Part shown: in pieces, positions 57,016 through 64,000 of the stretch
Layout of the letters: every line of letters begins with the position of its first letter
Numbering within the stretch: position 1 is the stretch's first letter
NCBI GenBank assembly: GCA_015832175.1
Contig: WJXW01000012.1
Span: forward strand, 640,001 to 704,000
Reading direction: 5' to 3'
From: Paraphaeosphaeria minitans
Lineage: Eukaryota > Ascomycota > Dothideomycetes > Pleosporales > Didymosphaeriaceae
DNA length: 64,000 nt
Translations under genes and position numbers: made by a program
Notes under the pieces: generated by a model
Told to the model about the DNA's origin: nothing
What the model saw: the letters and a program-made list of their open reading frames with translations, nothing else
Database searches by the model: none

Positions 57016-58795
57016 CTATCTCCTCGGCATGCCCCTTCCACGGCCCCGTCCGCCAAGCGCCCTTTGCGCCGCGCCTGGCGGTAAAGGCTGGTTCGGGGCA
57101 TTCGGCTGTTGCGATTCCTGGTTTCCTGCAGTTTTGTTAGCCTCATGGGCTCATCTTGGATAGTGAGCAACTTACTGATGGTCTCGTCTACGCTCAAGAT
57201 GAGGCACGCTGCTTCCGTGGCAGCCTGCAGAGCGTTGATCTTGACCAGGCTAGGTTCCCAAACGAATTTCTCCATGTTGTTCGCAATGCCCTCATCAACA
57301 AAGTCAACACCTGCCCAGATGTTGCCCTTCTTGTGCTCGACTCGTAGGCGGTTGAGGATGTCCGTTGCGTCAATGCCAGCGTTGTCGCACAGTTGCCTTG
57401 GAATAACTTCGAGAGCTTTGGCGAAGGCCTTGATAATGGGTTGTTGCTTGTTCCGTACGTCCTTATCGGCAAAGGCGTGTAGGTAGGCCGAGACTTCCAT
57501 CTCGCAAGCTCCTCCTCCTGCTACGATGTTCCTGTTTTGGATGGCACGCTTGACAATCATGATCGCGTCGTGCAGACTTCGCTCAACCTCGGCGATGAAC
57601 TGCTCAGCACCACCGCGGAGTACAAGGGTGCAGGTCTTCGCTTCGGGGCAGCCCTCGAAAAAGTTGAATCGCTCACCGCCGATCTGTCGCTCGTCAAACC
57701 TCTCGCAGGTACCTAGGTGCTTGGCTTGGATGTCGGAGCAGGTGGACTGGATGCTCGCGCCTGTTGCCCGGCAAACGCGGTCAAGGTCGTCTGATGCTAC
57801 ACGTCCAGCACAGAAAACGTCTCGGTCGGCAAAGTACTGTGTCGCCAAATCGCCAATAGGAAGTTTGCTGAGCACCACCTTTGCACCTGTCTTGTACAGC
57901 GCCTCCATCTTGTTGAAGATGATCTGCCACTCTGCGTCCACGATAGCCTGGTATTCCGATACCTGTTCCACACGGACCTCTGCGTTATCCTTCTCGCTCT
58001 TGAGCTCCAGCTCAACGTTCAGGCACACAATCTTGGGGTTCGTAAAGGCCTTGGGCTGCTGCTCGAAACCGGCATATGAGAAAGTCTTCTTGAATGCCAC
58101 GCCGTTCACAAAAAGCGAGTCCTGTAGTGCACCGCCCGTGATCTTTTTGACACCGATCAACCGTTCGTTGAGGTCATCCTGGTCGAGGGAGAGAACAGCG
58201 TCCACGACCATCTTGGTGAAGAAAGCAGAGTTACGATGTATTAGCTTGCTGCTCATGGCCGTGGCAGCGAGCTTCTGGAGCGTGTCCCGTTTGTTGCCCT
58301 CGGCGGTATCTACTGCGATCTCCATGACCTTGTTGACTGCAAGGTTGGAAGCTCTCCGCAGGCCTTTGATGATGGTTTGGCTGCTCACACCCTGCTCGAC
58401 ATAGTCCTTGATCTCTTTCAAGATCTCACCGGCCAGGACCACAACCGAAGTGGTGCCGTCGCCCACCTCGGAGTCTTGCGAGCGCGCAATATCGGTGAGA
58501 ATGCGGGCGGCCGGGTGCACGATATCGAGGAGTTTCATTACTGTGGCGCCATCGTTTGTGATGGTCTGGCGGCCGTTCTCGTCGACCATCAACAAATCAC
58601 CGCCATAAGGACCGAGAGTTCCCTTGATGGTCGACTGTACGGCAAGGCATGCGTTGATGTTGGAGACAATCTGCCCGCGTCCCTGAGACTGATCGGTGCC
58701 TGCCTCGTTTAGCTCGCTGCTTGGAGGCTGAGAGAGCTCCGCAACCCACCTTCCCGGAGCACCACAATAGTGGGCGTCTGTCCGCCGAACGACAT
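57016..58795 (-). CDS. CCT7: T-complex chaperonin TCP-1 subunit eta
   Basis: Eta subunit of the cytosolic TRiC/CCT chaperonin that folds actin, tubulin and WD40 proteins. Three exons on the minus strand, 58795-58750, 58699-57176 and 57125-57016 (introns 50 bp each, GT-AG), give 559 residues, normal for CCT7. It begins [16 protein letters not shown], then [20 protein letters not shown] after the first splice. ATP-site motifs: [40 protein letters not shown] and [16 protein letters not shown]. The eta-specific apical region contains [20 protein letters not shown]. The equatorial end has [20 protein letters not shown] and [20 protein letters not shown], reached by the second splice, and ends GRGRGMPRR, the Gly/Arg tail typical of fungal eta subunits. 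Without these splices the frame runs into a non-homologous end at 56952. Confidence 0.96.
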
Positions 58796-59336
58796 GGTGG
58801 ATGCGGGGTATCGATGCAAGAAGCTGCTCCAGAAACAGTGCAAGCAAAAGGAGCAGAAATAAAGGCTTGGAAAAAGCAGCTGATTGTTGGCGGGCGGTCG
58901 ACTCGTTCCCCGCGGGCACCACCAAGCGCGTTGCAAAAACGCGACCGACGGATCATCTGTTGTTCCGGGCCGCGCCCGATTCAGTAGGGGCGATAGGCCC
59001 TAGGGGTGCGCCTAACTACGTTCCACCGCCCTTCGATACCTACATGAGCCGCCTCCCCACCCGCCTGTGGTTGTGTGTACGTCTGTTCTGTTTGCATTCT
59101 GTCTGCATACACACTTTCCTTGACGGTCCCGCGCATAGCTAGTCCACTCACCCCCAGGTTCGTTTCGAGCTCTGTCTGGAGTTACCACAGGCGAGCAGGT
59201 GCAGGTGCCCAATCAGTCTCGTGACCACTCTAGCGCACCAGCACTTCTCGCGCCTCGCCGCGTCTTGCTGCCTTCGTTCCCGTCATAACTTGCTGTATCT
59301 ACTCCTGCATTTGTGTTTCTATTGCGCCGTCTCACC
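58796..59336. promoter_or_regulatory. Bidirectional promoter region of CCT7 and the 59337 gene
   Basis: 541 bp between divergent start codons. A T/C-rich leader precedes 59337. No convincing TATA box or repeat. Confidence 0.5.
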
Positions 59337-59976
59337 ATGCCAGCTAAGACGTTCTCTAAAAAGGTGAGCACGCTGCCCATGAGCGCACCCAAACCCAACC
59401 CAGTATTGCTAGCTTACACCCACACTGGTCAAGCCAGCAATCAATGACATCTACCTGTCCAGATTAGATGGCTCTGAAGAATCGGTTACGAAACAAGCTT
59501 CGATCCCAGAAACAATAACTGCTTTGGACAACTACCCGCCTCTACTGCGCATCCCCTCGGAGATCAGAAGAGAGATATTCCGCTATGTGCTCCCGTCCTC
59601 CACCCAAAGATTCACCCTCTACACCGATTGCGACTCAACCGCTATCAGCAAGAAATGGAACCGCAAATGCAGGCCACATCCCGACAAGCTCACACTCGAT
59701 ATTCTGAGAACAAATCGCCTGATCTACCATGAATGTTTGTCCATACTGTACTCAGAGAACCTGTTTCACTTCTACGCCTTTAACTATCTACCTGTTTTGG
59801 ACTTCATACGACACCTGAGTCTCGAAGCTAAGAGCCTAGTCCGCAAAGTCCGCCTCACGCCTCTGACAGAAAATGGAGAGGAAGAGCCGGCAAACCACAA
59901 CGCGTTTTGCACCGTTGTTCACGATAGCCTCCCGGGCCTCAGCGAGCTACAAGCCGACCCCCTAGTGTTCTTCTGA
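59337..59976 (+). CDS. Small F-box/2EXR-like protein
   Basis: Two exons, 59337-59363 and 59434-59976, with a 70-bp GT-AG phase-0 intron, give 189 residues. The first exon encodes only MPAKTFSKK. After about 30 residues comes PPLLRIPSEIRREIFRYVLP, the opening of the F-box-like/2EXR module common in small fungal proteins, followed by DKLTLDILRTNRLIYHECLS and ILYSENLFHFYAFN, which fits the same family (a line of residues asking whether a parent structure reached the gene's locus). It ends soon after in SELQADPLVFF, shorter than typical 2EXR proteins, so a C-terminal truncation is possible. Partner unknown. The short first exon is inferred from frame and splice sites only. Confidence 0.6.
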
Positions 59977-60551
59977 ACTCACATTTGGGGTCGCCAAGAA
60001 CATGTGCGCCGCAGAGCTGGGGTCGGAGCATGTCCCAGTCGCTTAATCGACTGGCTTGCATAACCAGCAATTCTAAACCCTGGACTTGCGAACATCGGAG
60101 CATCAACCATGTCCGAGTCTAAGGGCGAAGCCGTCAAGTTTCTTAATCAATAGATCCGTCTTGAGATGGGAAGAGCACGGGTATGGAAACCAAGAGCTAT
60201 ACTCGACCATGCATGTAGCACGAATATGGCATGAATCCTGTCCGTGATCGGCAAAGCAGTATGGTTGTCCGGCTATGCTGTCTACATCCATATATTGACC
60301 CCCATTTTCACACCACTCCCCTTGGGATGCCATTGGGGATATCGCTGGCAATGCTGGCGGAGGGCCATATACCTTCTAGAAGCAACCGTCCGCTAGGATC
60401 ATGCTGTAGCGACACGCTAGGTATCCATGCATGAGCCTCACAGGCCACACAATCCTATCAGTTGTTCTCGCGAATCATCATTGCACATATCCTCATGCAA
60501 CATGCAGTCAGCGCGCGTCCTTCTTCCAGTCTTCTTCTACGTGTGCTCGTA
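59977..60551. other. Intergenic region
   Basis: About 575 bp between the small F-box-like gene and the 3' end of the transporter relic. Nothing recognised. Confidence 0.45.
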
Positions 60552-61800
60552 CTAGCTCACGCTATTGTCCGCACAAGACCAGGAACCACTCCCTCCCTCA
60601 TCATGAATGGCCTTGCCACTTGCATATAGGCCAATGCCGCAAACGGCTGCGTCGAATGCAATAACGAAGAGATTCAGAGCTGCCAAGGCCATCATCTTCC
60701 AGTTTCTCGCATAACCGCCCAATTGAGGAACCGCCAGAGCACGCCGCTCATGCCGTATGAAAACCTGTGTGCCATCGTCAGGCTAAGCTTCAACTCAAAA
60801 GTCATTCACGACCCTGCATTTCGCTCCAGCCACTGCCGGAACCTATCACAGCCTGAGATAGGAATTGCAGCACGTGCTTACCATGATGCGAATAAGGCAG
60901 ATATGAGCGAGAGCAGGTTATTGAAGCTGGGTATGGATTCAGCGATGATCCATGCAATGAGCCAAAAGGTCAACGTGATCGCTGCCCAGGACCCACTCGA
61001 AAGCATTGTGCGTCGGCTCATATGCTTCGTGCGGCGAAAGATGCGCACATAGACGTACTTGGATGCTACATGACCATATATTATGCCCGCCAGAAAGATC
61101 TGTTTCATTCAGTATTCCATCACTGTGAGATAGGCAACAAAGAGAGCTTACCGTTGGCAGCGCGATTCCATATGCGACCTTCATTACGTTATTACTTGCG
61201 CTGCCGAGTGCAGGGCTCGTGACATCTTGTCCAGTGTAGCGATAAATGACTATAGCAATCACGACGTGCAAAGATATGTCGGTGGCTTGCAACAGGAATA
61301 GCGCTTTAGGGAACTCCCGTGGGTCGCGAAACTCGCTGATGAATGAAAAAAACAAAACCCCGACATGGCCAGCATAGGTAAACACGATTTTTCGTCACTG
61401 AGAGGAAAGCCGCCGAGAATCATGTAGTGCGCGTTGCATCAAGGCGCAGGTTAAGTGACGGTTGGACACCTACTTCTATCATCGTGACGAGAGTAAAGCT
61501 GCAGATAGATATGAACGGTGCCTTGGGATTAGTGTTATCTGCCGCTTTGACCTGATGCAACATTCAGATACTTACACCCAATACTGAGATACCACGCTTT
61601 CTTGAACGTGCTCGGCAATGTACATATCTAGAGCACAATAAATCCGATAATGCCCCAGACGATTGAGCACGTAGCATGTCCAGTAATGGCGTTCATGGCT
61701 ATTGTGAACGTGAGTATGTGGCAAGGTAAAACTCGCAATAACACGGTTCTCGCGCTTTACTCCGAATATGATGGCGGGCACGCGAAATTGTAGGTACATC
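60552..61800 (-). pseudogene. Amino-acid transporter (Mtr/AAAP-type), disrupted
   Basis: Minus-strand pieces line up in order with fungal neutral amino-acid permeases of the AAAP family: HILTFTIAMNAITGHATCSI then VWGIIGFIVL (around 61740-61631); TLPSTFKKAWYLSIG; FISICSFTLVTMIEVGVQ; VFTYAGHVGVLFFSFISEFR to ALPT (61385-61152); IFLAGIIYGHVASKYVYVRI to LISALFASW (61099-60882); then FSYGMSGVLWRFLNW and GYARNWKMMALAALNLFVIA, ending SGSWSCADNSVS (stop 60552). The introns 61151-61100 and 60881-60765 are good GT-AG. Breaks: a TAG at 61628 lies between VWGIIGFIVL and CTLPSTFKK, and one base is missing near 60718 between LNW and GYARNW. No clear N-terminus was found, and frames around 61390-61560 also carry stops. 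As printed it is not functional. Confidence 0.72.
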
Positions 61801-62795
61801 AAGTGTCCCGTCGGCTGGGTCTACCTGCGAAGCTCACGGACAGTACGAACTACGTCATGTCTACGTATCCACAAATAAAGAATGACATTAGAACGAGCAC
61901 CAGCTGCAACTCTTACCTGATGATAGAGACGCAACTCAAATGGATCTACTGCTGCCCAGTTTTTTGGGGAAGAACGTGAGAAGGCAAACCATGGAAGGCG
62001 TTGAAAGGCAATATTCAAAGCAACGGAAGGAGACGAAGTTGATACCTATGGGGTTTCCCCAAGGAATACACTTATTGTGTTCATTCCACCTGCTTTGCCG
62101 TCGGAAGAACTTGGAGGTGGAACGCATGCAATCATGCCAGAAAGAAATTGTGCACAAAGTCAGATCTGGGATCCGCGTAGGTAATTGAGGTAGGGCAGAG
62201 CCTCAGGTGGGGTTTTCAAATCAAGGCATGTCAGTGATGCCATCAGTTTGGTGAGACCCGGAGAGATATTTGATTTTCGGTGCTGGCTACGGACCGGACC
62301 GCACATCCAGGAAAGCCGCAATGAATGCATGTTTTGAGACAGATAATTAGGTAGGTATGATATTGAGCATAGCAATGCAACTAGGTATTGACTTGCTGAT
62401 AATCTATTCGCGTTCGTTGCTAGATCTTTCCGTACGGCGCTCCATCTACCTACTTCATCGTTCACGAGGGACGGTTACCTGCTCCGGCCTTCAAATAGTG
62501 GATAGATGTTGACATTTTCGTTATGTTCGAGACCGCCTTCCCAAGTAGATTAGGTAGGTAAGGTGGTAGGTAGATGACTAGCCTCATTCGGTTTGGAAGG
62601 ATGCGACACCAACTCGAACCACTATCTTTCGACGACATCGCCCGATGCCGAGGTCCTCTGCTCCCTTGTACATGAGTACCTTCTAACTGATCCCAACCAC
62701 AACAGCCCCGGATCCCGACGCAGAAGACGAAACGCAAATGTCGACCAGGAGACAATCGTTGGGAGACGAGCAAAAGTCGGTCAGCTACATTGAAG
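61801..62795. other. Intergenic region, possibly with remnants of the transporter N-terminus
   Basis: The minus strand should carry the first 100 or so residues of the amino-acid transporter; I could not align any frame convincingly (VDPFELRLYHQ near 61930 is the best fragment). TAGGTAGGTA words at 62349-62356 and 62550-62572. Confidence 0.4.
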
Positions 62796-63921
62796 ATGTC
62801 CTATTACCTACGCGGGCGCATTGCGCACTTCACATGGACTTGGTTCACCTTGACGATGTCGACTGGCGGGATATCAAATCTGCTCAACGCACAACCACAC
62901 ACCTTTCACTGGCCTTACGACTATTGGCAAGATCATCTTCATCGTCTTTACCGTGATGCTCGTGTTCAATTTCACGATGATAGCGACGCGGTTTATCCAG
63001 AACCCTGGGAGCCTGAAAGCCTCTCTTACGCACCCAACCGAAAGCCTGTTCTTTCCGTGTACGTGGCTATCACTGGCTGTTCTTCTTATGAACACATGGA
63101 CACTTGGCGTACCCTCATCCGGCCCGTGGCTCGTCACAGCATTGAGAGTGCTTTTTTGAATTTACCTCGCAGTTACCTTGCTTGCGGCCATAGGGCATTA
63201 CCATGTTCTGTTCACGGGAGGCAAGCACGTTTCGATTCACTCCATGACCCCGTCCTGGGTCCTTCCCGTATTCCCGGCGATGCTTTCAGGAAGCATTGCT
63301 AGCAGCATCGCCTCCTCCCAGCCGTATGAGGATAGATTGCCAATTATCGTCGCTGGAGTTTCCTACCAGGGCCTCGGATTCCTCGTTTCGCTCATAATGA
63401 TGGCACTGTATCTCGGCCGGCTGATGGTCGATGGTTTTGCCTGCCCCGAAATTACGACCAGGCATGTTCATGGCCGTGGGACCGCCATCCTTTACATCGT
63501 TGGCTCTGATCGGCATGTCCACCAGCATTCCAGAAGGCTACGGTTATTTTGCAGAACATCCAATGGCCAAGGACGTACTGCAACTTCTGGCTCTGGTCTT
63601 CTCTATCTTCCTGTGGATGTTTGCATTCTTCTTTTTCGGAATTGCACTAGTCGCTTGTGTCCAAGGGTACAAAGAGTTATATTGGAGCCTGGTGTGTTGG
63701 ACCTTCGTGTTGCCCATACTGGTTTCGCGATCGCGACCATAGGCATAGGGAATCAGCTCAACAGCGATGGAATCAAATGGGTCGGAAGTATCATGACGAT
63801 ACTACTGGTAGTCGTCTGGCTATTCAACATGGGGATGCAGGTCCGGGCAATCTACAACAAGGCTATCCTTTGGCCTGGAAAGGACGAGGATCACGACGAG
63901 TTGAGGGACAACAAGGCTTGA
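62796..63921 (+). pseudogene. C4-dicarboxylate/malate transporter (Mae1-like TDT family), disrupted
   Basis: Resembles fungal malate permease Mae1 of the tellurite-resistance/dicarboxylate transporter family. Family stretches in order: RIAHFTWTWFTLTMSTGGIS (62820 on); TGLTTIGKIIFIVFTVMLVF; SWVLPVFPAMLSGSIASSIA; RLPIIVAGVSYQGLGFLVSL; LRPGMFMAVGPPSFTSLALI; FFFFGIALVACVQGYKELYW; TGFAIATIGIGNQLNSDGIK; ending DEDHDELRDNKA (stop 63919). To read them, three one-base shifts are needed: near 62908 (extra T between PHTF and TGL), near 63438 (extra T in GGTTTTGCC) and near 63712 (missing C before ATACTGG). A TGA at 63157 replaces the Trp expected in LRVLFWIYLAV. The ATG at 62796 (MSYYLRGR) is the likely start; an alternative frame upstream (MSTRRQSLGDEQKS) may belong to a longer N-terminus. 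Confidence 0.8.
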
Positions 63922-64000
63922 TGGAGACGCAGGACTTGACATTTCGATGCCCGGACTCTTTAGCAAGCACAACAAGCAGCCAGACCGAGCGAGCGATTCC

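Noticed and set aside
1..64000. Possible repeat-induced point mutation (RIP) signature
   Set aside because: The decayed genes are not visibly AT-rich or duplicated within the window and most lesions are indels, whereas RIP gives C-to-T changes. Only TGG-to-TGA at 63157 would fit.
1..64000. tRNA, rRNA, CRISPR, transposase or reverse-transcriptase genes
   Set aside because: I scanned for B-box-like GGTTCGANTCC words, terminal inverted repeats and transposase/RT motifs and found nothing I could support. A tRNAscan-SE and RepeatMasker run would be decisive.

Overview
The window is nuclear DNA of a filamentous ascomycete (Pezizomycotina; Dothideomycetes is my best guess, held loosely). The evidence is short GT-AG introns of about 45-170 bp, protein families of fungal type (PalB/Rim13 calpain, Sds23, Mtm1, a fungal Hrt3-type F-box protein, a DUF2434-type membrane protein), long disordered Ser/Pro-rich N-termini, and intergenic DNA rich in TAGGTACC-type words and minisatellites. 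There are no bacterial operons, CRISPR arrays or rRNA genes, and I found no tRNA I could support.

Layout. 1-3.8 kb: a truncated Gln/Pro-rich gene, a small two-segment membrane protein, then repeat-rich intergenic DNA. 3.9-8.7 kb: a Sec7-PH Arf exchange factor. 8.7-11.4 kb: a repeat desert with a 112-bp GAA tract. 11.4-18.1 kb: metacaspase, DUF2434-like membrane protein, Sds23. 19.2-26.9 kb: peroxisomal carrier (Ant1/PMP47), PalB calpain, oxysterol-binding protein. 27-31 kb: a decayed membrane-protein relic and an IBR-type ubiquitin ligase with an apparent frameshift. 32-35.7 kb: two divergent GPI-type cell-surface protein genes flanking a 35-bp minisatellite. 37-39 kb: a broken PHO84-type phosphate transporter. 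39.5-44.7 kb: three consecutive unrecognised, charged, disordered proteins. 45.4-48.7 kb: an ASPM/Sha1-like CH-IQ protein. 50-59 kb: BTB protein, ELYS-like protein, Mtm1-type carrier, Hrt3-type F-box protein, CCT7 chaperonin subunit. 59.3-64 kb: a small F-box-like gene, then a broken amino-acid transporter and a broken C4-dicarboxylate (malate) transporter.

The intact genes are mostly housekeeping: vesicle traffic, protein folding, mitochondrial and peroxisomal transport, pH signalling, phosphatase control, ubiquitination. They show no shared pathway. The clearest pattern is the contrast between these intact multi-intron genes and the run of nutrient transporters that can only be read by jumping frames or through stop codons. 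Either several transporters have been lost in this lineage or the assembly carries single-base indels; raw reads would decide. The least explained block is the trio of disordered proteins at 39.5-44.7 kb. Exon joins were worked out by eye from GT-AG sites and frame continuity, without transcript data.
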